From positions 930,001 through 994,000 of the forward strand of contig NZ_CP062165.1 in assembly GCF_014844075.1 (NCBI RefSeq): a stretch of 64,000 nt of DNA. Direction: 5' to 3'. This stretch comes from Paenibacillus sp. JNUCC-31 (GTDB lineage Bacteria; Bacillota; Bacilli; Paenibacillales; Paenibacillaceae). Below the pieces are notes generated by a model, which did not search any database, was not told the DNA's origin, and saw nothing but the letters and a program-made list of their open reading frames with translations. Both the position numbers and the translations under genes were made by a program. Each line of letters opens with the position of its first letter. Positions within the stretch are counted from its first letter, which is position 1. Positions 35,774 to 44,648 of the stretch are shown here, piece after piece.

Positions 35774-35787
35774 AGTTAGCGCTTACA
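35774..35787 (-). promoter_or_regulatory. Catabolite-responsive element (cre) between acsA and acuA
   Basis: TGTAAGCGCTAACT on the minus strand matches every position of the Bacillus cre consensus TGWAARCGYTWNCW. It lies 81 bases upstream of the acsA start codon, in the divergent acsA/acuA region where Bacillus subtilis also has CcpA sites. Confidence 0.85.
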
Positions 35788-35944
35788 TTAGTAGAGAGAA
35801 CTTCTCATCATGTACTTGCCAGGCCAAACCGATGAATCCAAACTGCTGTTGATTTGTGAACATTTTTTGTCTACGCAATTATAGCAAATCTTTTCAATCA
35901 TCGTCTATGGCTTTTCAAATTTTTGGTTTTTTGCTATAAATATG

Positions 35945-36165
35945 TGTTCATAAAGATCGGTTTTCAGTACCAAGAAGATGGGATGAAGCTAGAAAGGGAG
36001 TAGCGGAGCGTAGGGAAAACTACGTGAGCAACTACAATGTTTCCGAAGGAAACATACTTCGCAAGCATCCGCTTATTTCGGCTGAATTCCATATTCGATG
36101 CTGATGATGCCACTAGGCATCCTTCGTAATCAAAAGCGGACTTTTTGAACAACCTCTATAAGTAG
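35945..36165. repeat. Candidate dispersed intergenic element with three hairpins
   Basis: Compact hairpins in order: CGTAG/CTACG (36009-36024), ATGTTTCC/GGAAACAT around GAA (36037-36055), and GATGCC/GGCATC (36106-36121). A minus-strand frame stays open across it for 62 codons (36152 to 35964, beginning FKKSAFDYEGCLVASSAS), without a good ribosome site. From memory this sequence, including the end CAAAAGCGGACTTTTTGAAC, resembles an element scattered between genes in Paenibacillus chromosomes. No second copy exists in the window, so the repeat status is inferred. Confidence 0.5.
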
Positions 36166-36186
36166 GGGGAGAGAGGAGCATGAACT

Positions 36187-36819
36187 ATGGAGCATATCAA
36201 GGAGTATCATATGCGTTCCATCTTCAAGTCCGGCCACCGAATCACCATTGAAGGACCCGTTCAGGCCGAGACGATTAAGCAGCTTGAATTTCATGCAGAT
36301 CTGGATGCCTTCAGACGCCCTTCGGAACAACAGGAGGCATTGGCCGAAATTGCCGCATTGCCCGAAGGTCGAATCATCATTGCACGGGAAAATGAAACCA
36401 TTGTCGGCTACGTAACGTTCCATTATGCAGATGAATGCGAACGTTGGTCCGAAGGCAATATGACCGATCTGATTGAGCTGGGTGCTATTGAGGTTGCAGA
36501 TGCCTTTCGATCGCTGGGGATTGGACGGGAAATGCTGCTCACTGCGTTTGAAAATGGACAGATGGAGAAATATATCGTATTTACAACAGAATATTACTGG
36601 CATTGGGATTTGAAAGGCAGCGCCCTTTCCGTATGGGATTACCGCAAGATGATGGAAAAATTGATGGAAACCGTAGACATGACCTGGTACGCCACGGATG
36701 ATCCGGAGATCTGTTCTCATCCGGCGAACTGCCTCATGGTTCGCATCGGCAACCAAGTGCCCTTGGAATCCGAGGAACAGTTCGACCGGGTGCGATTCCG
36801 CCATCGTTTCATGTACTGA
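36187..36819 (+). CDS. acuA: AcuA, GNAT acetyltransferase controlling acetyl-CoA synthetase
   Basis: 210 residues strongly resembling Bacillus AcuA. AcuA acetylates the active-site lysine of AcsA and switches it off, preventing ATP waste when acetate is activated. Visible blocks are LPEGRIIIARENETIVGYVTFHY, GNMTDLIELGAIEVADAFRSLGIGREML (the acetyl-CoA loop), YIVFTTEYYWHWDLKGSALSVWDYRKMMEKLME and SHPANCLMVRIGNQV. GGAG lies eight bases before the ATG. In Bacillus it is followed by acuB and acuC (the deacetylase). Here the next gene is mtnN on the opposite strand, so acuA stands alone. Confidence 0.95.
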   Translation: MEHIKEYHMRSIFKSGHRITIEGPVQAETIKQLEFHADLDAFRRPSEQQEALAEIAALPEGRIIIARENETIVGYVTFHYADECERWSEGNMTDLIELGAIEVADAFRSLGIGREMLLTAFENGQMEKYIVFTTEYYWHWDLKGSALSVWDYRKMMEKLMETVDMTWYATDDPEICSHPANCLMVRIGNQVPLESEEQFDRVRFRHRFMY

Positions 36820-36861
36820 TTACGAATCCAATATGTATGATTTCAGAAAATGTATACATAG

Positions 36862-36923
36862 AAAAACCGCCTGTTCATGAACAGAGTCATCACGGATGAA
36901 CTGTTATGAATACGCGGTTTTTG
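36862..36923. terminator. Shared terminator between acuA and mtnN
   Basis: AAAAACCGC/GCGGTTTTT outer stem with an inner CTGTTCATGAACAG palindrome, functional in both directions. Confidence 0.85.
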
Positions 36924-36971
36924 TTGTCTTTTACCCTTTAATCATGCCCAACATATGCATCCGTAAGAGGG

Positions 36972-37667
36972 TTACATATGTTCCAGCATATGTTCCACAA
37001 TACGGTGGGAACGCCGGGAAGACTCCACCGTGAACTCGGCAAAGTTCACATGTGCTGATCCATCCGCTTTGTCAGACATGGCGCGAAGGACAACGAACGG
37101 AACACGGTTCATGAAACTGACCTGGGCTACGGCAGCCCCCTCCATCTCCGCGCAGGCCCCATCCATTTCGGTATACAGCATGTTCACCGTATCCTTGTCA
37201 GCAATGAACTGATCTCCTGACAGCACTTTGCCGATCAGATAGTTCGCTCCCTGCGCTTTGCAGGCTTCTTCAGCCAACGCGATAAGTGATGCTTCCGCCG
37301 GGAATGCAGACGTCTCCTGGTAAGGGATAACCCCGCGCTCAAATCCAAGTGGTGTCACATCCATATCATGCTGTACACACACCGACGAGATGACCATATC
37401 CCCAATGTTCAACTCCGGATTAACTGCGCCTGCGACACCTGTGAAAATAATACGGTTAACCTGGAAACGATCAATCAAAATCTGTGTCGTCACAGCCGCA
37501 TTCACTTTACCCACACCTGACTTGCAGACCACAATCTGCTTACCCAGCCATTCGCCTGCAACATAGGTGATTCCGGTTTGTTTTACCGTCTCTAATTGCT
37601 TCATACCAGCCAAGAGAAGTTCTACTTCCTCATCCATTGCACCAATAATGCCAATTGTTTCCCGCAT
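36972..37667 (-). CDS. mtnN: 5'-methylthioadenosine/S-adenosylhomocysteine nucleosidase
   Basis: 231-residue enzyme that hydrolyses MTA and SAH to free adenine, clearing inhibitory by-products of methylation and polyamine synthesis. It begins MRETIGIIGAMDEEVELLLAGM. It has the substrate glutamate and phosphate-site region SGVGKVNAAVTTQ, FTGVAGAVNP, and MEGAAVAQVSFMNRVPFVVLRAMSDKADG with the catalytic glutamate (ME) and aspartate (SDKAD). The AGGAGG ribosome site is near ideal. Confidence 0.96.
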   Translation of the reverse strand: MRETIGIIGAMDEEVELLLAGMKQLETVKQTGITYVAGEWLGKQIVVCKSGVGKVNAAVTTQILIDRFQVNRIIFTGVAGAVNPELNIGDMVISSVCVQHDMDVTPLGFERGVIPYQETSAFPAEASLIALAEEACKAQGANYLIGKVLSGDQFIADKDTVNMLYTEMDGACAEMEGAAVAQVSFMNRVPFVVLRAMSDKADGSAHVNFAEFTVESSRRSHRIVEHMLEHM

Positions 37668-37762
37668 GTTCTAACCTCCTGTTATGCATTCTGTATGTTG
37701 AACCTGGACTCGTTTCCCTCCAAGTGTGTTTTCCGTTTACGTGCTGAGCCCCATCCAGCACA

Positions 37763-37783
37763 AAAGCTCCGTTTCCGGAGCTT
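37763..37783 (-). terminator. Terminator of ccpA
   Basis: AGCTCCG/CGGAGCT stem and a short T run on the minus strand, 45 bases after the ccpA stop. Confidence 0.75.
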
Positions 37784-37827
37784 TCGTAATTCCACTATGT
37801 AGAGAGAATGCCTTCTCCCTTTCTTAT

Positions 37828-38841
37828 TTAAACTACATCTGCATGGCTTACAGACAGACGAAGAATTGTTTCATGCGGCAAAATAACCCGTGGGTTCTCC
37901 ACATTTTCTTTCTTCATCAGCTTGGTCAGCAAACGCATCGCTACAGCGCCCAAGTCATACATCGGTTGAGCTACAGTTGTCAGCTGAGGACGGACCATGG
38001 AAGCCATACGAATGTTATCCACACTGATGATGGAGAAGTCATCCGGTACTTTCAGACCTTCATCCTGAATGCTGTGAATAGCACCAATTGCCATCTCATC
38101 TGTTGCTGCGAAAATCGCCGAAGGTTTTTTCTTCAATCCGAGGAAATACTTCATCGCTTCCACACCAGACTCATAACGATAGTTACCAATGCGTACGAGA
38201 TCTTCCTGGTATTCCATACCCGCTGCTTCAAGTGCTTTCTTGTAGCCTTGGAAACGAGCATAACCGTTGGCAGGATCTTGCAGTGTACCACTGATCATTG
38301 CAATTTCCTTGTGTCCATGACGGATCAAGGTATTTACAGCGTCAAATGCCGCAGCTTCATGATCAATATCTACAGAAGGGTACGTGCCCTTCTCGTCACT
38401 TGTTGCACAGAGAACAATCGGCACAGCCGCTGACTGGAACGCCTGAATATGCTCGTCCGTCACTGTTCCACCCATGAAGAGCAGACCGTCCACTTGTTTC
38501 TCCAACAACGTGTTAATTACACGAATTTCTTTTTCTTTCTTCTTATCCGCGTTACACAAAATAATGTTGTAGTGATACATATTCGCGATATCTTCAATCC
38601 CGCGGGCAATCTCTGCAAAGGTTGAGTTCGAAATGTCCGGAATAACGACCCCGACCGTGGTTGTCTTCTTGCTCGCCAGACCTCTGGCTACCGCATTCGG
38701 ACGATATCCGAGCCGATCGATGGCTTCATATACTTTTTTGCGTGTTTGTGGCTTAACATTAGGGTTATTATTAACAACCCGTGATACCGTTGCCATAGAG
38801 ACACCAGCTTCACGTGCCACATCATAAATGGTTACCGTCAC
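37828..38841 (-). CDS. ccpA: Catabolite control protein A
   Basis: 337-residue LacI-family regulator that, with serine-phosphorylated HPr or Crh, binds cre sites to repress or activate carbon genes. The N-terminal helix-turn-helix is [26 protein letters not shown] with the hinge [12 protein letters not shown], followed by an effector-binding core. The start is assigned to the GTG at 38841, because GGAG lies nine bases upstream and the N-terminus then matches Bacillus CcpA. The in-frame ATG at 38856 overlaps the ribosome site. It is the likely regulator of the cre at 35774. ytxJ lies just upstream, as in Bacillus. Confidence 0.95.
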   Translation of the reverse strand: MTVTIYDVAREAGVSMATVSRVVNNNPNVKPQTRKKVYEAIDRLGYRPNAVARGLASKKTTTVGVVIPDISNSTFAEIARGIEDIANMYHYNIILCNADKKKEKEIRVINTLLEKQVDGLLFMGGTVTDEHIQAFQSAAVPIVLCATSDEKGTYPSVDIDHEAAAFDAVNTLIRHGHKEIAMISGTLQDPANGYARFQGYKKALEAAGMEYQEDLVRIGNYRYESGVEAMKYFLGLKKKPSAIFAATDEMAIGAIHSIQDEGLKVPDDFSIISVDNIRMASMVRPQLTTVAQPMYDLGAVAMRLLTKLMKKENVENPRVILPHETILRLSVSHADVV

Positions 38842-38892
38842 AGTACTTCTCTCCATTACCAGTAAATTTTCATACCATTTTCATTAAGATTT

Positions 38893-38921
38893 ATATTACG
38901 ACAAATTTATGCATTAATCAA
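38893..38921 (-). promoter_or_regulatory. Promoter of ccpA
   Basis: Minus-strand TTGATT, exact 17-base spacer, TAATAT, about 50 bases before the ccpA start codon. Confidence 0.78.
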
Positions 38922-38933
38922 TTAAAATAGGCT

Positions 38934-39281
38934 TTAGGACTCACGCAGTGCATTCGTGATTGTGGTTGAAGTAATATTCGAATGGGAAGTATGCCATACA
39001 GGAATTCCCTTTTTGACTAGAATCGCCTGCGGAGATTCGTGCTTAACACCCAGCTTATCCGCTGCTTCATTGGACACAGGACGGTCTTCCACTACATAAA
39101 TGATCCCGTATTGCACCTGTTCACTTGGACTATTTTGCAAATAATCGTTCATCTCCTGATAGGCACTCGCGCTGATCGGACAGCGTGTACTGTGCTTAAA
39201 CAGAAGCAAAGGTTGATCCTCGGTAGCCTCCACTGCGGAGTTTAGCTGTTCAATACTTGTCATTTTAGTCATGTCAGCCAT
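38934..39281 (-). CDS. ytxJ: YtxJ/BrxC-family monothiol bacilliredoxin
   Basis: 115 residues with a thioredoxin-like fold and the active site LLLFKHSTRCPIS, a single cysteine in a TCPIS-like motif, typical of the bacilliredoxin BrxC. Such proteins remove bacillithiol from protein cysteines after oxidative stress. Further conserved segments are YVVEDRPVSNEAADKLGVKHESPQAILVKKG and VWHTSHSNITS. The start at 39281 follows GGGGGAT. The open frame to 39434 adds an unlikely hydrophobic stretch. It lies directly upstream of ccpA, as in the Bacillus ytxGHJ-aroA-ccpA region. Confidence 0.92.
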   Translation of the reverse strand: MADMTKMTSIEQLNSAVEATEDQPLLLFKHSTRCPISASAYQEMNDYLQNSPSEQVQYGIIYVVEDRPVSNEAADKLGVKHESPQAILVKKGIPVWHTSHSNITSTTITNALRES

Positions 39282-39403
39282 TTGATATACATCCCCCTTT
39301 ACCAGGATTACCGCTATGTTGAGCGTTTTCACTCTACGATATCTTAACAAAAAGAGAGCAAAAAAGCCAATTTTCATGAAAACAAGCATTTTACACGTCA
39401 AAA

Positions 39404-39847
39404 TTAGACAGCATTCGAGAAGTGCGCCTGCCATACAAAGCCGGATAATTGCCCCAATCTGCGCTCCGTTGTCTCAATCCACTCTGCATCGCCGGATTTC
39501 TGGGCGTACCCCATAATATCCAGAAGCAGATTAATGCGTTCTTCTACAGCATGCTGCATCCGATGTTCCATCTCGCGATCTGTAGCATCAGGCCAGGCCA
39601 GCAACTGTTCATGCAGGAGGTCTGCAAGTTCATTTCGCTCCCCAAACGATACATCCTGTTTCGCAGGCTGTTCTCCCAACGTACTGATGCACGCTTTCAA
39701 ATCCGGCTTGACCGGCTGAAGCACTTCGTAGGAAACACAATCTGTACACGCAAATACAGGTACGTTACGAATCTCCACTTTTTTGGCGTATACCACCGTT
39801 CTTAATTCCAGTTCCATTACATGTCCGCATCTGCACGTCTTACGCAC
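39404..39847 (-). CDS. Zinc-finger-containing conserved protein
   Basis: About 147 residues. The N-terminus has two CxC/CxxC-type pairs (KTCRCGHVMEL and VFACTDCVSYEV), which together form a plausible single zinc site like that of YgiT-type fingers. The rest is helical and acidic to neutral (ERNELADLLHEQLLAWP, EERINLLLDIMGYA). No family assignment is claimed. GAGG lies eight bases before the GTG at 39847, chosen as start. An ATG at 39853 and a GTG at 39856 in frame overlap the ribosome site. It ends before ytxJ on the same strand with a 122-base gap, and a partly different role is likely. Confidence 0.72.
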   Translation of the reverse strand: MRKTCRCGHVMELELRTVVYAKKVEIRNVPVFACTDCVSYEVLQPVKPDLKACISTLGEQPAKQDVSFGERNELADLLHEQLLAWPDATDREMEHRMQHAVEERINLLLDIMGYAQKSGDAEWIETTERRLGQLSGFVWQAHFSNAV

Positions 39848-40093
39848 AGTCATCACCTCACTCGTTCTATAGCTCTTATATAGATATCATTCGACCTAAT
39901 TCCGCTCAAATCCTGCTATAAACCATAGGTTGCACAAATTACCACTGTCCCCAGATGAAGGTTGTCGAATGTAGGGATTCATTGCATTGTAATCGCTTGC
40001 GTGGTTGGAGAACATGCATGACAATGAAGTCACCATGAGAATCTGTTACAATAAAGACGCTATGTGCTACTTACCGTAAAAGGAGAGATGATG

Positions 40094-40618
40094 ATGAGAC
40101 TAACAGGCAAAAAAGTCATCGCCCTGGTCGATGAAGAATTCGAAGATCTGGAACTGTGGTATCCGGTGCATCGTGTTCGCGAAGAAGGAGCCGAAGTGCA
40201 TCTCGCCGGAGAGAAAAAAGGCAAAACCTACATCGGTAAATATGGTGTTCCTGCAGAGGCGGAATACAGTTTTGAAGAACTCGACAGCTCACAATATGAT
40301 GGAATTCTTGTACCCGGAGGCTGGGCACCGGACAAGCTGCGACGTTATCCCAAAGTACTTGAACTCGTCAAGGAAATGCATGCGGATCAGAAACCCATCG
40401 GTCAGATCTGTCACGCAGGCTGGGTATTGATCTCTGCCAAAATACTGGACGGGGTTACCGTCACTTCTACCCCGGGAATCCGGGATGACATGGAAAATGC
40501 CGGAGCCATCTGGAAAGATGAAGCTGTTGTCGTAGATGGACACATCATTTCGGCTCGTCGTCCGCCTGACCTTCCTCCGTATGGCAAAGCATTTTGTGAT
40601 GCCCTTGCTGAAAAATAA
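40094..40618 (+). CDS. DJ-1/PfpI-family type 1 glutamine-amidotransferase-like protein
   Basis: 174 residues. Fold signatures: KKVIALVDEEFEDLELWYPVHRVREEGAEVH, with the acidic residue of the PfpI active site, DGILVPGGWAPDKLR, and the nucleophile elbow KPIGQICHAGWVLISAKILDG with the catalytic cysteine. The C-terminus is DGHIISARRPPDLPPYGKAFCDAL. Members act as stress-related deglycases, amidases or peptidases, so the substrate here is open. The ATG at 40094 is preferred because GGAG lies eight bases upstream. ATGs at 40088 and 40091 are in frame. It ends at a bidirectional terminator shared with ptsI. Confidence 0.9.
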   Translation: MRLTGKKVIALVDEEFEDLELWYPVHRVREEGAEVHLAGEKKGKTYIGKYGVPAEAEYSFEELDSSQYDGILVPGGWAPDKLRRYPKVLELVKEMHADQKPIGQICHAGWVLISAKILDGVTVTSTPGIRDDMENAGAIWKDEAVVVDGHIISARRPPDLPPYGKAFCDALAEK

Positions 40619-40619
40619 A

Positions 40620-40662
40620 GAAAAAACCCATGCCATATTGATATTGGCGTGGGGTTTTGTTA
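40620..40662. terminator. Bidirectional terminator between the PfpI gene and ptsI
   Basis: AAAAACCCATGCCA/TGGCGTGGGGTTTT stem, with T-rich flanks in both directions. Confidence 0.85.
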
Positions 40663-40738
40663 TTAAATACTTCTTTTTTCCATAATTGTAAAAAAGTAAA
40701 TATTTTCACTTAAAGGTATTTAATAGAAATCAACCAAT

Positions 40739-42499
40739 CTAAGATGCATTTGATCCGCTCTGTTCATCCGGGCTACCCATCGAATCATTGAAGACCTGCA
40801 GACGCTGTTCGATGTCTGCACTTGTCCGCAGGGTGAAGCATTCCTGTGCTGCCTCTTTGGCAGCCGCAGTTGTCGTATTCAATACCCTGTGCTTCACACG
40901 CAGCAAGGATTGTGGGGACATGCTCAAATTGCTTATACCTAGTTCCAGCCATATAGGGATCGAACGCTCGTCTCCGGCCATCTCCCCACACACACTGACA
41001 TCGATCCCTGCAGTGTGTGCCGCTTCCACTGTCGCGCGCAGCATGCGCAGTACGGCAGGATGATACGGGTGATACATGTGAGCAATCTGCTCGTTCATTC
41101 GGTCTACAGCCAGCACGTATTGCACTAAATCATTCGTACCGATACTGAAGAAATCAGCTTCCTCGGCAAGCAGATCGGCGATCATCACCGCTGCTGGCAC
41201 CTCAATCATGATGCCTACCTGAATATGCGGATCGTACGGCAACTTCCGCTCGTCCAGGTCAGACATCGCTTCACGCAGGATTTCATTGGCCTCCTGAAGT
41301 TCTTCTACCGAAGAGATCATCGGGTACATAATTTTAACATTACCGGCAGCACTGGCGCGCAAAATGGCTGTAAGCTGTGTTTTGAACAGATCTTTGCGGT
41401 CCAGACTGATTCGAATCGCACGATATCCCAGAAACGGGTTATCTTCTTCCGGAAGTTCGAAATAGTCGAGCTGCTTGTCACCACCAATATCGAGCGTACG
41501 AATAACTACCGACTGACCTGCCGTTTTCTCAGCAACAAGACGATAGACCTCATATTGCTCCTGCTCCCCCGGAAATGTAGCCCGGTCCATGTAGAGGAAC
41601 TCTGTCCGGAATAAACCAACGCCCTTCGCCCCATGTTTCAATGCCATATCCAGTTCCTTGACGGAACTGATGTTAGAAGCCAGATGCAGAACGGAGCCGT
41701 CTTTGGTTACCGCATCCACTGTAGCAAGTACCTGCAACTGTTCTTTTTTCTTCAATTGTTTGCTGCGAATCATCGTGTAACGTTCAATTGTCTTACGATC
41801 CGGTTCTGTAAATACCAGGCCGTTATCTCCATCAACAACCAGCATATCCCCGGTCTCTACCGGCATGCCAAGACTCGCTTCCAGACCGGAAACGAGTGGA
41901 ATGCCAAGGGCACGGGCCATAATAGCGGAGTGCGACGTTTTACCTCCGATGAGGGTCACGATGCCCAGCACATGACTTGGATTCAAATGCGCAAGTTGAG
42001 AGGGAGACAGCTCTTTAGCCACAAGAATATAAGGCTGTGTATCCGATGGAAGCGTAATTTCCGGTGCACCCAGCAAATGCTTTAACAATCGGTTTCCAAC
42101 GTCCTTGATGTCTATGGCGCGTTCCTTCATATATTCATCTTCCAGCAGATCAAACATGGTGACAAAATGATCAATCGCTTCTTTGACGGCCACTTCTGCC
42201 GCCTTGTATTGACGCTCAATTATGCCACGAATCTCGTTCATGAATACGGGATCTTCCAGAATCGCCAGATGCGCATCAAAGATGCTGGACTCTTCCGGCC
42301 CAACGACTTCCTTGAACTCATTCTTGATATATTCAATCTCATCCTTCGATGTCCGTATGCCCTCGTACAGCCGTTCGAACTCTTGGGCGAGATCCACCGA
42401 ATCCATCTTCTGATCCGGCAGATCCCATTCCCAACTGGGCAGGACAAATGCTTTGCCGATGGCTATGCCTGCAGCGCCGTTGATGCCTTGTATCTTCAT
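40739..42499 (-). CDS. ptsI: PTS enzyme I (phosphoenolpyruvate-protein phosphotransferase)
   Basis: 586 residues. It takes phosphate from PEP and passes it to HPr. The N-terminal part begins MKIQGINGAAGIAIGKA, and the active-site histidine lies in GIVTLIGGKTSHSAIMARALGIP. The C-terminal PEP barrel has GLFRTEFLYMDRATFPGEQEQYEVYR, DIGGDKQLDYFELPEEDNPFLGYRAIR, EVPAAVMIADLLAEEADFFSIGTNDLVQY and the conserved cysteine region DVSVCGEMAGD. Its ATG overlaps the stop of the upstream EII gene by four bases (ATGA), so the two are translationally coupled. No ptsH is in the operon, so HPr must come from elsewhere. The usual Bacillus order is ptsG-ptsH-ptsI. Confidence 0.95.
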   Translation of the reverse strand: MKIQGINGAAGIAIGKAFVLPSWEWDLPDQKMDSVDLAQEFERLYEGIRTSKDEIEYIKNEFKEVVGPEESSIFDAHLAILEDPVFMNEIRGIIERQYKAAEVAVKEAIDHFVTMFDLLEDEYMKERAIDIKDVGNRLLKHLLGAPEITLPSDTQPYILVAKELSPSQLAHLNPSHVLGIVTLIGGKTSHSAIMARALGIPLVSGLEASLGMPVETGDMLVVDGDNGLVFTEPDRKTIERYTMIRSKQLKKKEQLQVLATVDAVTKDGSVLHLASNISSVKELDMALKHGAKGVGLFRTEFLYMDRATFPGEQEQYEVYRLVAEKTAGQSVVIRTLDIGGDKQLDYFELPEEDNPFLGYRAIRISLDRKDLFKTQLTAILRASAAGNVKIMYPMISSVEELQEANEILREAMSDLDERKLPYDPHIQVGIMIEVPAAVMIADLLAEEADFFSIGTNDLVQYVLAVDRMNEQIAHMYHPYHPAVLRMLRATVEAAHTAGIDVSVCGEMAGDERSIPIWLELGISNLSMSPQSLLRVKHRVLNTTTAAAKEAAQECFTLRTSADIEQRLQVFNDSMGSPDEQSGSNAS

Positions 42500-44376
42500 T
42501 CTACCCCTCCAACGTTCCTGTCATAGAGCACCACGGACATAACGGATGCCTGACCTTTCTTAACTTGCTTAAATGGAGCAAAACTCCATGATTTAACACG
42601 ATCTGGATTCGTGATCACCATCGGTGTCGTCAGCGACGCCGCCTCGGCTCGCAATACAGCCAGGTCAAACTTGATTAACAACTGACCCGGCTCCACCGTG
42701 TCCCCTTCCTGAACAAAAGCTTCAAAGTGCCCTTTCAACTGGGATGTGTCGATCCCGATATGCAACAGGACCTCAAGTCCTTCCCGGGTTGAAATCCCCA
42801 AGGCATGCATCGTCGGATACATGTGCATAATCGTTCCGTAGACGGGTGAGACCAGTTCTCCTTTTTCCGGGACAAAGGCGACTCCGTCACCCACAAGCTT
42901 GGCTGCGAAAATCTGGTCAGGTACCTCTTCAATCGGTAACATCTTACCCTGAACCGGAGCGCAGAACAGAACCTGCTGCAGATCCCGTTCGAGCAGCTTT
43001 GCAATCTCTTCCCGGATCAATTCCGAGTAGGTGCCAAATACGACTTGTACGTTACCGCCACCCAGCTTGATAAGGCCTGCGGACCCCATACTCTTCATTG
43101 CACCTGTATCGATTAACCGATCATTATGCACCGTGAGACGAAGCCGTGTAATACAGGCTTCTACCTGCACAATGTTTTCTTTCCCACCCAATGCTTCCAA
43201 AATGAGAGGCGCCTGATAGGGAATGTTACCTACCCAATCTTCCAGCATGGAACCCTCTTCACGGCCTGGAGTCGGAATCTTGAACGTGCGGATCGCCCAT
43301 CTGAACAGGAAATAATAAACCAACCCATATAGTATGCCAACCGGTATGATCTTCCACGCATTCTCCGATAGATGAAAATTGAGTATGTAATCGATAATGC
43401 CGGCGGAATAAGAGAAGCCGTGCCTGATATCAAGCCAGTAGCTGATCCACATCGCAAGACCCGACATGACTGCATGCACGATAAACAGATATGGTGCAGC
43501 AAACAAAAAGGCAAACTCAATCTGCTCCGATACCCCTGTCAGAAAACAAACAAGCGCGGAAGTAAGAAATGTTTTTTTGATTTTCGGTTTTAGGTCTTCC
43601 CTTGCTTCCTGAATAATGGCAAAGGCAATCGCTGGAATTGCGAACATCATGATCGGGAACAACCCCGCCATAAAATATCCTGCTGTCGGATCGCCTGCAA
43701 AAAAACGTGGCAAATCCCCTTGCACAATATTTCCGTCTGCTGTTTCATACGTTCCCAGTTGGAACCAGAACACATTGTTAAGCAGATGATGCAGCCCAAA
43801 GGCCACCAGTACCCTGTACAGGACCCCATATATAAACAGCCCAAAACCGCCGAGACTGTATTCCCAGGTGGCGATGGCGTTCAATGCATGTTGCAGTATG
43901 GGTGCGATCCATAACATAAAAAAGGAGAACAGCGCCGAGCACAGTCCAACAATGAGCAAAACAAACCTTGAACCGCCAAAAAACTGTAAGATTTCGGGCA
44001 ATTTAATGCTTTTGAACCGATTATGCGTCACCCCGGCGAGTGCGCCGAGAATAATTCCGATTAAGGAAGCAGGTTGAATGGTGTCATCCCCGAAATTGCG
44101 AGTCACCTGATCATATATCACAATACCAGCCAGAGCAGCGAGTCCCGCTTGTCCGGCCTGGTTGGAGAGTCCCAGCGCTACACCGACAGCGAACAAATAC
44201 GGCAAAAAATAAAAAATACCGTGTCCGGCCACGGTAGACACTTCACCAACAACTTTCAATCCCCAGGCGTCCCAGGGCAAACTGCCAACACTCAGCAAAA
44301 TTGCGGCGGCGGGCAGGACCATTGTAGGCAGCATTACCGCTCGTCCGAGCTGCTGCAAGGATCCGAGCCAATTCAT
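42496..44376 (-). CDS. PTS EIICBA permease, N-acetylglucosamine/glucose family
   Basis: 626 residues, domains in the order IIC (about 1-385), IIB (about 395-480), IIA (about 490-620). The IIC segment resembles NagE-type rather than PtsG-type permeases: PRFFAGDPTAGYFMAGLFPIMMFAIPAIAFAII, a GVSEQIEFAFLFAAPYLF loop and GFSYSAGIIDYILNF. The IIB phospho-cysteine is in NIVQVEACITRLRLTV, and the IIA histidine in LEVLLHIGIDTSQL. N-acetylglucosamine is therefore the favoured substrate, with glucose possible. AAAGGAG precedes the ATG. I looked for a GlcT-type antiterminator site in the 180-base upstream region and saw none. Confidence 0.88.
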   Translation of the reverse strand: MNWLGSLQQLGRAVMLPTMVLPAAAILLSVGSLPWDAWGLKVVGEVSTVAGHGIFYFLPYLFAVGVALGLSNQAGQAGLAALAGIVIYDQVTRNFGDDTIQPASLIGIILGALAGVTHNRFKSIKLPEILQFFGGSRFVLLIVGLCSALFSFFMLWIAPILQHALNAIATWEYSLGGFGLFIYGVLYRVLVAFGLHHLLNNVFWFQLGTYETADGNIVQGDLPRFFAGDPTAGYFMAGLFPIMMFAIPAIAFAIIQEAREDLKPKIKKTFLTSALVCFLTGVSEQIEFAFLFAAPYLFIVHAVMSGLAMWISYWLDIRHGFSYSAGIIDYILNFHLSENAWKIIPVGILYGLVYYFLFRWAIRTFKIPTPGREEGSMLEDWVGNIPYQAPLILEALGGKENIVQVEACITRLRLTVHNDRLIDTGAMKSMGSAGLIKLGGGNVQVVFGTYSELIREEIAKLLERDLQQVLFCAPVQGKMLPIEEVPDQIFAAKLVGDGVAFVPEKGELVSPVYGTIMHMYPTMHALGISTREGLEVLLHIGIDTSQLKGHFEAFVQEGDTVEPGQLLIKFDLAVLRAEAASLTTPMVITNPDRVKSWSFAPFKQVKKGQASVMSVVLYDRNVGGVE

Positions 44377-44600
44377 GGCGACCTCTCCTTTCTATCCTAG
44401 ATGGTAAGCTTTACGCAACGTTTTGTCAAAGCAAAACAGTAACCAATTGGCAATTTGTATCCCACTTCCTTCAGACATGACAAAAAGGAGTCCAAATCTG
44501 TGTTGCCCCATAACTACATGGAGCGGAGCAGCGCTTTGATTTCAACTTCATTCCTCATAATCTGCAAATGGTACCCTAAGTTTAAAGTTCATAAAACAGA

Positions 44601-44636
44601 AAAAATCCCGCCAACTCGAGGTTAACGGGATTTTTC
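44601..44636 (-). terminator. Terminator of the CoA-binding protein gene
   Basis: AAAAATCCCG/CGGGATTTTT stem with a short loop, with T run on the minus strand. Confidence 0.85.
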
Positions 44637-44648
44637 AAGAATCGAGAC

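Noticed and set aside
44421..44440. Possible cre site upstream of the PTS EIICBA gene
   Set aside because: The best alignment around AACGTT differs from the consensus at four positions, two in each flank, so it is not convincing.
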